Shown here one piece after another: positions 27,016 to 36,277 of a DNA stretch of 64,000 nt (its first letter is position 1; each line of letters starts with the position of its first letter). Under the pieces are notes generated by a model, which saw nothing but the letters and a program-made list of their open reading frames with translations, was not told where the DNA came from and made no database searches. The position numbers and the translations under genes are program-made. This DNA comes from Anaerolineaceae bacterium (GTDB lineage Bacteria; Chloroflexota; Anaerolineae; Anaerolineales; Anaerolineaceae): positions 1,054,001 through 1,118,000 of the forward strand of contig JAENZD010000001.1 in NCBI GenBank assembly GCA_016841445.1. The letters run 5' to 3'.

Positions 27016-30000
27016 ATGTTTGAATTCCATGTTTCACGAGCTGCGAGAGAGAAATATAGTTTCGAGGAATCGATTTTTGGTTTTGACGGAAATGTCATCT
27101 TTACAGATTTCCTGTCGGCGAGGAAATTCACTGAAAAATTAAACCAAAAGCGGGATCTCGTAAATTTTCCTGAACAAGCTGTTAAACCAGGCGATATTAA
27201 CGCAATTGGATTAATTGATGAGATACTGCACCTGGTTGTCTCTTTATACCGAAGAGATATCGATCGTGAAGTCATCAAGGAAGCATTAGTAAAAAGTAAA
27301 GAGGTTCATGGGGAAGAAAAAGTACAAAAAACACTGCTTCAGTTTCTCAAAGACTTCCCACCTAGCCAGGTTTATCAGGGGCAAATGACTGCCGAAGAAT
27401 ATTTGGAGTCTTCCACGAATGATTACGAAAATGCGGTTATCACGATCGAAGAGATGATGATGCTGTGGATCACAAACCGGAACCCTGCTGTTTCTCGGTT
27501 CTCAGAAATATTTGATGACTCCGACCTTTCTCAAATCACGATCTACCGGCAATTAATGGAAACCATGAAGAAATTCTTCAAGGAAAAACCATTTTTTGGT
27601 CCTGATCACCAGGATCTTTACACAATGCTCAGAAGCCCCGCTGTTGCAGAGCCCTATTCCCTGGCGGGACAATTGGAATATATCCGTCAAAAGTGGGGAT
27701 CCTTACTTGGAGGATATCTCTATCGATTGCTAAATTCGTTGGATTTGATCAAAGAAGAAAATAAAGCTGTTTTTGATGGTCCTGGACCGGCGCATGGACC
27801 AAGTTTTGAATTCTTGTCGGATGAAGAAAATTTTAGCCCGGATAGCGATTGGATGCCCCGCACCGTGATGATTGCTAAAAATACCTATGTGTGGTTGCAT
27901 CAGCTTTCAGAGCAATATCATAGAGAAATTAAACATCTTGATCAAATTCCGGATGAAGAATTGGATAAACTGGCCAATTGGGGTTTTAATGGATTATGGT
28001 TGATTGGCCTCTGGGAGCGTAGTGATTCATCAAAACGGATCAAACAACTATGCGGGAATCCAGAAGCGGTTGCATCCGCATATTCCCTGAAGAATTATAC
28101 AATTTCTGGTGATCTCGGTGGGGATGAAGCTTACCAGCAGCTGCGCGATAAAGCATGGCAGCACAGGATCCGCCTGGCAAGTGATATGGTCCCGAACCAT
28201 ATGGGGATTGATTCTGATTGGGTGATCGAGCATCCGGAGTGGTTCATTTCCTTACCCTACAGCCCCTTTCCATCTTATTCATTTTCTGGTGCTGACCTGA
28301 GCCCTGTGGATTGGTTGAGCATTCAGATTGAAGATCATTATTACGATCGTACTGATGCCGCAGTAGTTTTTAAACGAACGCATAAGCATAATGGGGACAC
28401 GAGATTTATTTATCATGGCAATGACGGCACAAGCATGCCGTGGAATGATACCGCTCAGCTCAATTATCTTAACGCAGAGGTACGGGAAGCAGTCATCCAG
28501 ACCATTTTGCATGTCGCAAGGAAGTTTCCAATCATCCGATTTGATGCTGCAATGACCCTGGCTAAAAAACACTATCAGCGGTTGTGGTATCCACAGCCGG
28601 GAACAGGGGGGGATATCGCCAGTAGGGCAGAATATGGACTGACGAGGGAAGCGTTTGACGAAGCATTTCCGAAGGAGTTTTGGCGCGAGGTTGTTGAACG
28701 CGTCGCAACAGAGGTCCCGGATACACTGCTGCTGGCTGAGGCATTTTGGATGATGGAGGGATTCTTCGTTCGAACATTAGGAATGCATAGGGTCTATAAC
28801 AGTGCTTTCATGAACATGCTGCGGAATGAGGATAACGCAAAATACCGGCTTGTTATAAAGAACACGCTTGAGTTTGACCCTGAAATCCTCAAGCGTTATG
28901 TAAATTTCATGAACAACCCCGATGAGAAAACAGCTGTCGAACAATTTGGAAAAGGTGATAAGTATTTTGGAATCTGCACGCTCATGGCAACCATGCCCGG
29001 GCTGCCAATGTTTGGACATGGACAAATTCAGGGTTTTGCTGAGAAATATGGGATGGAATATTTCAGGCCTTACTGGGACGAAGAACCAGATTCTTATTTG
29101 ATCCAGCGTCACCAGGAGCAGATCTTTCCGCTTTTGAAGCGTCGAGATCTCTTTTCGGGAGTAAACCATTTCCTGATGTATGATTTTTACACTGGTGAAG
29201 GCCAGGTCAACGAGCATGTGTTTGCATATTCGAATGGCAACAATAATCAGCGCGCCCTGGTTGTTTATCATAACCGGTATGGTTCTACTCGGGGATGGAT
29301 TCATACTTCTGCAAGCTATCTTAATAAGGAGAACGGTCAGCTTCAAAACCAAAATTTGTCAAAAGGTCTGAATATCAAAAGTGGTTCAAACCGATTTTTG
29401 ATCTATAGAGATGCTGTTTCCGGACTTGAATATATCCGGCCTACCCAGGAAATCCGGGACAAAGGCCTTTACTTTGAACTGCAAGCTTATGAATGCCATG
29501 TTTTCATGGATTTCAGAGAAGTTGAAGATAATGGGTTAAGCCAGTACTCGCAGCTCAATCATTATTTGAACGGTAGGGGTGTTCCCAATATTGATAGTGC
29601 ATTAAGTGAGCTGATGCTTGCACCAATTCTTAATCCCCTTAAATCACTGATCAATCCTGAAAGCCTTCGCGAACTTTATCACAATCGTGTGAGTGATCCA
29701 GACGGAAAATCAAACATTGATCTTTTCCACATGCATGGTGAGAAATTCAGGAGGTTTATTGAAGCGATCAACAGCTTTGTTCATATGCAAACACCAGCCA
29801 CGCCCATCGTTAGGGAAGAGCAGCGTGGATTAGAAGCTATTTTAAATTTAGCGATTTTTGACGACAGGTATCCATTCCCGGGTTCGAAGACCTACGATGA
29901 AACTTTAGCCTATATCCGGAAGAATCTTGGAGATTATCCATTTATCTGGTATGTCCTTTTTATGTGGAATGACCTCAGGTTATTAGGACGAGTTATAACA

Positions 30001-30462
30001 TCTGGATCACAATCAGCTGAAATAAGCAGAAGTTGGCTGGAAGAATGGGGTATTACAAGAATAGTCCACCAATCCCTGGTTGATTTGGGGTTCGAACACC
30101 AGCAAGCACAAAGTGGGGTTACGATCTTAAAGTTGCTGGTCAGCCAACAAAATTGGATCCTGAGAATCAAGGAGAAGTCCGCTTATACGTTTATAGAAGC
30201 CTTGCTGCAGGAAGATGAAGTCCGAACTTTTCTAAACATCAATCGCTATCGAGGCACTTTATATTTTAATAAAGAGGCGTTTGAGTCATTGATGTGGTGG
30301 ATGATGGTCACTGCGCTAATCCGGTTGGTCAGTGATCCAGAAAAAAGCCTGTCTGAAGATCTGGAAATCCTCATTGATGCTTTTGGTTTGATCAGTGATT
30401 CACTCAAGGAAGAAGAAAATTCTGAATATCAGGTTGATATTTTACTGGACTCGTTGAAATAA
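27016..30462 (+). CDS. Large GH13 alpha-amylase-family protein
   Basis: This 1148-residue cytoplasmic protein (no signal peptide) has an uncharacterised N-terminal region of about 270 residues. A GH13 barrel (about 280-660) and a long C-terminal region follow. GH13 regions are visible: I DMVPNH (about 390), II IRFDAAMTLA (nucleophile Asp, about 508), III LLLAEAFW (acid/base Glu, about 573). Region IV reads MNNPDEK (about 630), with the catalytic Asp kept but the usual preceding His absent. It probably acts on intracellular alpha-glucans or maltooligosaccharides. Its 3' end overlaps the convergent GH57 gene by 34 bp. Specific activity is uncertain. Confidence 0.85.
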   Translation: MFEFHVSRAAREKYSFEESIFGFDGNVIFTDFLSARKFTEKLNQKRDLVNFPEQAVKPGDINAIGLIDEILHLVVSLYRRDIDREVIKEALVKSKEVHGEEKVQKTLLQFLKDFPPSQVYQGQMTAEEYLESSTNDYENAVITIEEMMMLWITNRNPAVSRFSEIFDDSDLSQITIYRQLMETMKKFFKEKPFFGPDHQDLYTMLRSPAVAEPYSLAGQLEYIRQKWGSLLGGYLYRLLNSLDLIKEENKAVFDGPGPAHGPSFEFLSDEENFSPDSDWMPRTVMIAKNTYVWLHQLSEQYHREIKHLDQIPDEELDKLANWGFNGLWLIGLWERSDSSKRIKQLCGNPEAVASAYSLKNYTISGDLGGDEAYQQLRDKAWQHRIRLASDMVPNHMGIDSDWVIEHPEWFISLPYSPFPSYSFSGADLSPVDWLSIQIEDHYYDRTDAAVVFKRTHKHNGDTRFIYHGNDGTSMPWNDTAQLNYLNAEVREAVIQTILHVARKFPIIRFDAAMTLAKKHYQRLWYPQPGTGGDIASRAEYGLTREAFDEAFPKEFWREVVERVATEVPDTLLLAEAFWMMEGFFVRTLGMHRVYNSAFMNMLRNEDNAKYRLVIKNTLEFDPEILKRYVNFMNNPDEKTAVEQFGKGDKYFGICTLMATMPGLPMFGHGQIQGFAEKYGMEYFRPYWDEEPDSYLIQRHQEQIFPLLKRRDLFSGVNHFLMYDFYTGEGQVNEHVFAYSNGNNNQRALVVYHNRYGSTRGWIHTSASYLNKENGQLQNQNLSKGLNIKSGSNRFLIYRDAVSGLEYIRPTQEIRDKGLYFELQAYECHVFMDFREVEDNGLSQYSQLNHYLNGRGVPNIDSALSELMLAPILNPLKSLINPESLRELYHNRVSDPDGKSNIDLFHMHGEKFRRFIEAINSFVHMQTPATPIVREEQRGLEAILNLAIFDDRYPFPGSKTYDETLAYIRKNLGDYPFIWYVLFMWNDLRLLGRVITSGSQSAEISRSWLEEWGITRIVHQSLVDLGFEHQQAQSGVTILKLLVSQQNWILRIKEKSAYTFIEALLQEDEVRTFLNINRYRGTLYFNKEAFESLMWWMMVTALIRLVSDPEKSLSEDLEILIDAFGLISDSLKEEENSEYQVDILLDSLK

Positions 30463-31883
30463 GAGATGTTTTCCTCAGAAAAATCCTTGATTCTCTGATA
30501 TCGTTCAGCAAAAACAGTATCACCTCGCAAACCAGTGTGAGAATCTTTAACTTTCTTCAGAACAGCTAACGCTCTTGATTTGATTTGTTCACCAGTGACC
30601 TGTTCCGTAAGCCATGTTGCTTGTGCAGCGTACGCAATGTTATTTTGAGGTTCGATCCGGTGGAAACGGTCAAAAAACCAACCACAAGATGTGAACATCC
30701 TTTGACGTTCATATTGTGCTGCCAGGATCATCCCGATCTTGCTGAGTTCCTTTTTAGTCAACGATTTATTGATAAATTGCTTTAAGAGGGATTTGAGATC
30801 TGTCTCACCAAGAAAAACATGGATGTACTCATTGCGTAACTGCCAAATTCTACGTGTGTACTGGGAGACAAAAGCCTGATATTGATGATCCAGCTCCTCA
30901 GATAATTTGTCCATAGCCCATCTAAGCGGGGCTTTCCAATCAGCATCGACAGTGCACCCACATTCTCCCATCCATCTCATGATGCCATGGTGACATGACC
31001 AGGAGGTGTATTCAGAGATTTGGACAAATTCTGTGGGTTGATGATCAATGAGCCATAGACCAGGGTAGGTGATGTCAAAATTTCTATGATGGAGTGCACC
31101 ATTCAACAAGTGTGATAGGAACTTGTCACGAAAAGTCTTATGATGCCCATACAATTCACCGTCCGAGGCAATTAAAGTCATTCGGTCAGAGGGAGAATCC
31201 TTAGAGGAAACTGCAGATGTAATCCAATGATCAACAAAATACTCTGCATTGCGCGTAGCCTCAGATTGAAAACTCACTGATGTGCTGAGCCCCTGGTGAT
31301 AAATGAAAATGATCATTGGCTCGCGTTCTCCGGGGAGATTCACGAGATAAGGTTGGTCCAAATCCAATTTTTCATGGTCCTCAATCTGCCAGGGTGCAAG
31401 CATCGTAAATTTGATGCCATTATCTGCGAGGTAAGAGAGCGTTTCAATATCAACCGCAGTTTCCGGAAGCCATATCCCCAAAGGTTTATGCCCAAACCGG
31501 TGATCAAAATCGGCAATTCCCCATTTAATTTGTGTAACCTTATCCCGTTTATTTGCCAGGGGAAGGATGATATGGTTGTAGGCTTGCGCCATACCGTTGC
31601 CCACACCATGGCGGTCAAAGTTATTTCGTTCCTGGGAGATTATCGCTTGATATGTTTTTGGGTCATGTAATTCGATCCAGCGAAACAATGTTGGCCCGAT
31701 GTTGAAACTGATCTTTTCAAAATTACCTGCTTCAGCATTAGGTTGATAACATTCTTTGTGAATTCGCTCATTCCAGTTATGATAAGGTTGAGCTCCCATT
31801 TCATCGGGGATAAGACCGGATAATGGATCTTCCCGAGGTGGTTGATAAAAGTGCCCATGCACACATACGGCATCTAAACCCAT
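30429..31883 (-). CDS. Glycoside hydrolase family 57 protein (DUF3536-like)
   Basis: The 484-residue protein has the GH57 N-terminal motif HGHFYQPPRE (residues 9-18) and a likely nucleophile Glu in GIWLPETAVD (about 140). Family members act on alpha-glucans such as amylose or glycogen. It has no signal peptide, so it should be cytoplasmic. No ribosome site precedes the ATG. It overlaps the GH13 gene tail-to-tail, pointing to joint storage-polysaccharide turnover. It is shorter than many DUF3536 proteins. Confidence 0.85.
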   Translation of the reverse strand: MGLDAVCVHGHFYQPPREDPLSGLIPDEMGAQPYHNWNERIHKECYQPNAEAGNFEKISFNIGPTLFRWIELHDPKTYQAIISQERNNFDRHGVGNGMAQAYNHIILPLANKRDKVTQIKWGIADFDHRFGHKPLGIWLPETAVDIETLSYLADNGIKFTMLAPWQIEDHEKLDLDQPYLVNLPGEREPMIIFIYHQGLSTSVSFQSEATRNAEYFVDHWITSAVSSKDSPSDRMTLIASDGELYGHHKTFRDKFLSHLLNGALHHRNFDITYPGLWLIDHQPTEFVQISEYTSWSCHHGIMRWMGECGCTVDADWKAPLRWAMDKLSEELDHQYQAFVSQYTRRIWQLRNEYIHVFLGETDLKSLLKQFINKSLTKKELSKIGMILAAQYERQRMFTSCGWFFDRFHRIEPQNNIAYAAQATWLTEQVTGEQIKSRALAVLKKVKDSHTGLRGDTVFAERYQRIKDFSEENISYFNESSKIST

Positions 31884-31889
31884 AAATAA

Positions 31890-32831
31890 TTATTTTCGCT
31901 TTCTAGAAAAGATTAGTCGCCACCAATTTCGCTTGAAATTTCTGTCTTCCAAGTACCCTAGTCGTTGACTTAAACGCGCTGGGAGTAAATCAAATGTTCT
32001 GGGCAGGTTATCAAGAGCTGTAATGCGGTCAGCTGCCAGGTAGTCCAGCCAGAAGACTGATGTTGGAAAGTTTGGCACTAGGATTTCAATTAATTCTGTA
32101 AAAATGTTCAAGAAAACAGGTGGGACATCAATATACTGACGTTTGATGTTTAATTTCTCAGTAATAATGTCACAAATTTGTTTAAAACTCAAGTACTCCG
32201 GTCCACCAATTTCAATTGTTGAATTAATTGTCCAGGGCAGATCTAAAGACCAGGACATTACTGTCACAAGATCTTCAACCCATATCGGTTGCAAAAGGGA
32301 TTTGCCTTTTTCTGGAAGCATCACAAAAAAAGGTGAAATTTTTAAAAGGTAAGCTAGCCCATTTGTAAAATGGTCGTTCTCTCCAAAAGCTACCGCTGTT
32401 CTGAAAATGGTATAAGGAATCCCGGAATTTTTGATGTGACTTTCTGCTATTGCTTTAGCTTTCAAAAGGGGATATGCCGATGCCCGGTCAGCGCCCAGGT
32501 GACTGATATAAAAGAATCTTTTTAATTTCGAATGGGCTGCTGCCTGGATAATTGCTCTTGTTCCCTCTACATCAACCTCGGTTAGTTCAGCCTGCCTGCC
32601 TAATGCTTCAGCACTTGCAAGATGAAAAATGAAATCAACGTTTTTCAAGGCTGCTCGCAGACCTTTTTCATCAGATAAACTGGAAACAGCAACTTCAAGA
32701 GGAACGCCTTTTGGAAGATCAGGTGATTTTTGAGATGGACGAATGAGGAGTTTAATCTGAAATCCAAGATCTGTTAAATGCCTGGTAAGCACTTTACCAA
32801 TAAATCCGGTTCCGCCTGTGATGAGAATCAT
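31890..32831 (-). CDS. NAD(P)-binding epimerase/NDUFA9-like SDR protein
   Basis: The roughly 313-residue protein has an atypical SDR fold: the N-terminal cofactor loop GGTGFIG, FHLASAEALG, and a YPLLKAKAIAE region in place of a clear YxxxK. The LQPIWVEDLV motif is typical of the NDUFA9/NmrA-like group. The ATG at 32831 is preferred over a TTG two codons earlier. It lies six bp upstream of the GH57 gene on the same strand, so the two are probably cotranscribed. Substrate unknown. Confidence 0.85.
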   Translation of the reverse strand: MILITGGTGFIGKVLTRHLTDLGFQIKLLIRPSQKSPDLPKGVPLEVAVSSLSDEKGLRAALKNVDFIFHLASAEALGRQAELTEVDVEGTRAIIQAAAHSKLKRFFYISHLGADRASAYPLLKAKAIAESHIKNSGIPYTIFRTAVAFGENDHFTNGLAYLLKISPFFVMLPEKGKSLLQPIWVEDLVTVMSWSLDLPWTINSTIEIGGPEYLSFKQICDIITEKLNIKRQYIDVPPVFLNIFTELIEILVPNFPTSVFWLDYLAADRITALDNLPRTFDLLPARLSQRLGYLEDRNFKRNWWRLIFSRKRK

Positions 32832-32932
32832 AACCAATGAATTATAGCAGAAATCAGATCAAAAGTTGGCATAACCCTTGCACATAGTTTGTTTGTATAA
32901 GTGTTAATATTGATCACCTGAAGAGGATGATG

Positions 32933-34195
32933 ATGATAAATAGCTCAATAAAACTTGGATACTCGTATTTTCAAAAACCTGAATATTTCGTCAAGAAGCA
33001 AGTTGTCGAATGGACGTCTTCCCTGAAAAAGCAGGGAGCATCTATGATCCTGCTTGAATCCTCCTTTACACGAGCAATTCCCGAAGATGTATTCTTGACC
33101 GCAAAAGAATACGAGCTTGAACCAATTATACATTTTACATCCGAGCTGCCTTTGGCAAGGAAATTCAATGATATCTCAATATTACTGGACGTGTACGCAA
33201 GGTGGGGGGTAAGGAAAGTCATATTTGGAGATCGACCAAACCTTCGCCAAGCCTGGCTGAGTACGGGTTGGCAGTTTGAGAACCTGGTTGATCATTTCCT
33301 GGATAGATTTATTCCCCTGGCAAATTATGGCGTTCATAAGGGATTAACACCCATTCTATCGCCCTTACAACCGGGTGGAGATTACTGGGATACCGCTTTC
33401 GCTGAATTAGCCTTTAAAGGGTTACGCCAACGACGATTGGATGAGGTCATTGAGAAACTTGTCCTGGGTTGTTATGGCTTCACATTTAGTAAAAAGCTCA
33501 CCTGGGGCAGCGGTGGACCGCAGCGATGGCCATTGTCAAAGCCATATCTGACACCAGATGGGCAAGAAGATCAATTGGGTTTTCATAATTATGAATGGAT
33601 ACAAGCAATCGCAGAGCAATCGATCGGCGTAAAATTGCCAGTCATAATTCTTAACGCTGGTCACCCAGGAACCATTTACAGCCAACCAGATTCTGAAAAA
33701 ACGCTTATAGACATCCAAACCATCCAATCTACTTTGTCGAACCAAAATGAACCCGAAAGCAAATCTAGTGAAATGGAAATTGATCAATCAATTGAGGGCA
33801 TACTCTTTTCATTACCCACATTCGCTCAAATTGTTCCTGAATCGTTAACGCCAAAATCATTCTTGCAGATGTTCCAGGAAAAAGACGGAAAGCAAGAAGC
33901 CAAAACTAATACTAAAAAGGTGCAAAAGATCATCTCCCACTATCTATTACTACCATCAAGATCTTCCGGAGTCGCTGATGTCGTTCTTAATAAAGTTCGT
34001 CCGATAATAAAGAAATACCAACCAACAGTAGGATTTTCACTTGATGAGGCTGCTTTAGCACAAAAAGTAAGCATCTATCCAGATTCGTTGTTGTTCAGTG
34101 AAGAAAAAATAAACACGCTGAGGGCTTCGGGATGTCAGGTTGAGATTCTTCCAGAAAGCGGAATAGATATTGCAACAAGCTTACAAAGATCATAA
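32933..34195 (+). CDS. Uncharacterised barrel-like protein upstream of ftsZ
   Basis: I do not recognise this roughly 420-residue protein. Its first two thirds alternate strands and helices in a TIM-barrel-like way (MILLESSFT, RKVIFGDRPN, VIILNAGHPG). A linker rich in Ser/Gln/Glu follows (about 265-285), and a C-terminal region ends the protein. Three ATGs are in tandem; the third (32933) has the best spacing from AAGAGG. There is no signal peptide. It is 27 bp upstream of ftsZ and should be cotranscribed, but the link to cell division is only positional. A glycosidase-like or scaffold role is possible. Confidence 0.65.
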   Translation: MINSSIKLGYSYFQKPEYFVKKQVVEWTSSLKKQGASMILLESSFTRAIPEDVFLTAKEYELEPIIHFTSELPLARKFNDISILLDVYARWGVRKVIFGDRPNLRQAWLSTGWQFENLVDHFLDRFIPLANYGVHKGLTPILSPLQPGGDYWDTAFAELAFKGLRQRRLDEVIEKLVLGCYGFTFSKKLTWGSGGPQRWPLSKPYLTPDGQEDQLGFHNYEWIQAIAEQSIGVKLPVIILNAGHPGTIYSQPDSEKTLIDIQTIQSTLSNQNEPESKSSEMEIDQSIEGILFSLPTFAQIVPESLTPKSFLQMFQEKDGKQEAKTNTKKVQKIISHYLLLPSRSSGVADVVLNKVRPIIKKYQPTVGFSLDEAALAQKVSIYPDSLLFSEEKINTLRASGCQVEILPESGIDIATSLQRS

Positions 34196-34222
34196 CCCGG
34201 CAATCAATTGAAAGAGGATCTC

Positions 34223-35431
34223 ATGGATAATTATTCAGTCTCAGAAGAAACAAAAAGAACACCCATCAAAGCTAATGCACCTGTTATTAAAGTCGTAGGC
34301 TTGGGTGGTGGGGGCTGTAATGCTGTTAACCGAATGATCGAACATGGAATGAAGGGGGTTGAGTTTATTGCCTGTAACACAGACCAGCAAGCCCTGACAA
34401 GTTCAATGGCGGATGTTAAAATACAGCTTGGCCCAAAGAGTACCCGGGGATTAGGGGCAGGCGGAATTCCCACAATTGGTGAGAAGGCTGCTGAAGAAAG
34501 TGTTCAAACGTTAGCCAATGCTCTGGATGGAGCGGACATGGTGTTTTTAACTGCTGGTATGGGCGGTGGTACCGGTACAGGCGCTATACATGTTGCAGCA
34601 AGAGTGGCAAAGACGATGGGTGCATTAACCATAGCTGTGGTCACCACACCATTCTCGTTTGAAATGGGACGACGACAGAAAAATGCTGCGATGGGTCTTC
34701 AAAAGCTTCGGAATTTTATCGATACAATGATCACGGTACCCAATGACAAGCTGTTAGAAGTTGCCCCCGAAGATCTTCCATTAGAAATAGCTTTCAAGTT
34801 GGCAGACGATGTTCTGCGCCAGGGTGTCAGCGGGATATCTGAACTCCTGACAGAAACCGGTATTATCAATGTTGATTTTGCCCATATCCGCCACATCATG
34901 AAACTTGGGGGTGGTGCTTTAATGTCCATTGGCACCGGAGAGGGTGAGGACAAAGCAATGCAGGCACTCAACCAGGCGCTTCATCACCCGCTTTTGGAAG
35001 AAATTGATTTAGATTCTGCTTCTGGAATCATAGCCAATTTCAGCGGCGGAGAAGATCTGACATTTTCTGAGGTTACAGAGACGTTAACTTACCTCCATGA
35101 GCAAGCTGGTGGCGATGTCGAGATCATCCCTGGGGTTATCAATGACCCTAATTTATCAAACCGAGCTCAAATTATATTGATCATCACAGGATTAGGCGCA
35201 GTTCCTATTGAGCAGGCAATTCCAGGTGCAGAACGATACATGGCTGAGATCAGGGCGATTGAGGAAAAAGAAAATCAAACCAGGGAGGTTGTGAATGATC
35301 GACCCAGAAATGATCAGGTTGATCGATACCGCAATGAAAATGGATCCTATGCTTATTCACAACCTCGATCATCCGTCTATTCAGCAGATTTGGATGTCCC
35401 AGCATTTTTGAGGAAGAGAGTAAGAGGGTGA
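34223..35431 (+). CDS. ftsZ: Cell division GTPase FtsZ
   Basis: The 402-residue tubulin homologue has the G-box [10 protein letters not shown], the N-terminal [13 protein letters not shown] and the T7 catalytic loop [10 protein letters not shown] short variable linker ends in a basic conserved tail, [14 protein letters not shown], which binds membrane tethers such as FtsA or SepF. AAAGAGG with proper spacing selects the ATG at 34223 over an upstream TTG. It is not in a dcw cluster here, and no ftsA or ftsQ is nearby. It heads a short run of two tiny genes. Confidence 0.96.
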   Translation: MDNYSVSEETKRTPIKANAPVIKVVGLGGGGCNAVNRMIEHGMKGVEFIACNTDQQALTSSMADVKIQLGPKSTRGLGAGGIPTIGEKAAEESVQTLANALDGADMVFLTAGMGGGTGTGAIHVAARVAKTMGALTIAVVTTPFSFEMGRRQKNAAMGLQKLRNFIDTMITVPNDKLLEVAPEDLPLEIAFKLADDVLRQGVSGISELLTETGIINVDFAHIRHIMKLGGGALMSIGTGEGEDKAMQALNQALHHPLLEEIDLDSASGIIANFSGGEDLTFSEVTETLTYLHEQAGGDVEIIPGVINDPNLSNRAQIILIITGLGAVPIEQAIPGAERYMAEIRAIEEKENQTREVVNDRPRNDQVDRYRNENGSYAYSQPRSSVYSADLDVPAFLRKRVRG

Positions 35432-35432
35432 T

Positions 35433-35651
35433 ATGGATAAAAGCGCATTAGATAAGGTATGTCACCAAATTTACAAGCGATTCCCACCGTTAAAAGATAC
35501 AAAGCCGAAAGTCTCAAAACAGGCAGGTGATAATTATCTACTTGTTTATTCAGGGTCAGGCAAAAGTCCAGATGGACGATCAATCCAGCAGACTGTACGC
35601 GTCGTGGCCAGTGGGGATGGCAAAATTATTAAAACGTCAATGAGTCGCTAA
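35433..35651 (+). CDS. Small conserved-looking protein downstream of ftsZ, 72 aa
   Basis: This 72-residue basic protein starts one base after the ftsZ stop codon, with AAGAGGGTG (inside ftsZ) as ribosome site, so translation is coupled to FtsZ. It has a helical first half and a beta-rich second half (NYLLVYSGSG ... QTVRVVASGDGKIIKTS). No family is recognised. Its tight coupling to ftsZ suggests a related role, but nothing in the sequence proves that. Confidence 0.7.
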   Translation: MDKSALDKVCHQIYKRFPPLKDTKPKVSKQAGDNYLLVYSGSGKSPDGRSIQQTVRVVASGDGKIIKTSMSR

Positions 35652-35743
35652 AGGGAAAAATGTCATTACACGAAGTTACACAAATCTGTGAAATTAAATT
35701 CTGGAATACCATAACGCCTATTATGAATGAAAAAGGAGCACTG

Positions 35744-35884
35744 ATGAAGGTCATTAAATTACTCCAAAAGTTTTTCAAATCCCGTGTTGGATATCTTTTA
35801 TTTTTGTTCACGACTTTTGCTGCTGTGGGATTTCTTTCGGGATTGATTATGGGCCGGGTTATCTGGTTGGTGCAGATCCAATAA
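35744..35884 (+). CDS. Very small single-pass membrane protein, 46 aa
   Basis: An AAGGAG ribosome site six bases before the ATG at 35744 supports translation of a 46-residue protein. A basic amphipathic N-terminus (KVIKLLQKFFKSR) is followed by one hydrophobic helix (about 17-40). The frame is open further upstream but without a comparable start. It lies 92 bp after the 72-aa gene and may belong to the ftsZ operon. No function can be assigned; a membrane anchor or small regulator is conceivable. Confidence 0.55.
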   Translation: MKVIKLLQKFFKSRVGYLLFLFTTFAAVGFLSGLIMGRVIWLVQIQ

Positions 35885-35945
35885 CATTAGCGGCGTTAAT
35901 AGAAGTTTTCCATTTTTGTTCATTGATTAAAGTAAAACTATCTTT

Positions 35946-36194
35946 CACTTTTTATCCGTACTTTGGAAGATTGGCGACCTGAATCTTTATGTTGCAGATA
36001 CTGGTTTGGAACCGAATTTTGCATCATCAAAATTTGTTGTAGAAATACAGAGTGAAGAGTTAGAAAATTCGTTCTTAAAAGGTCTAACAAACGAAGGTGA
36101 ATTATTAAGTGATCTCAAGAAAATGCCGTTTGTTCCGACGATTGGCACTGCCAAGGATAAATTTGGGATTACCTGGGATATCGTTGTTTGCTGA
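35946..36194 (+). pseudogene. Truncated remnant of a VOC/PhnB-like (YjdN) protein
   Basis: The frame encodes about 80 residues resembling the C-terminal half of YjdN/PhnB-type VOC proteins: a GDLNLYVADTG segment, SSKFVVEI, then GTAKDKFGITWDIVV in the place of the family's VTDKFGVPWMINVV. No start codon with a ribosome site exists, the frame simply runs open upstream, and the expected N-terminal half is absent. It therefore looks like a 5'-truncated relic. The family similarity is from memory, not from a search. Confidence 0.45.
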
Positions 36195-36213
36195 AATTTT
36201 CGGAATTAAGAAA

Positions 36214-36242
36214 AGACTGAGAATGACTCCCAGTCTTTTTTG
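36214..36242. terminator. Bidirectional terminator at 36.2 kb
   Basis: AGACTG/CAGTCT arms (36214-36219, 36231-36236) with A-rich sequence on the left and T6 on the right. It lies between the convergent ftsZ-side genes and the DUF4380 gene. Confidence 0.75.
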
Positions 36243-36277
36243 TTTCTGTTGATTATCAATTGAGAATACATATTGTT

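Noticed and set aside
28777-29352. 191-codon open frame on the minus strand inside the GH13 gene
   Set aside because: It lies wholly opposite a strongly conserved coding sequence, has no ribosome site and resembles no protein.
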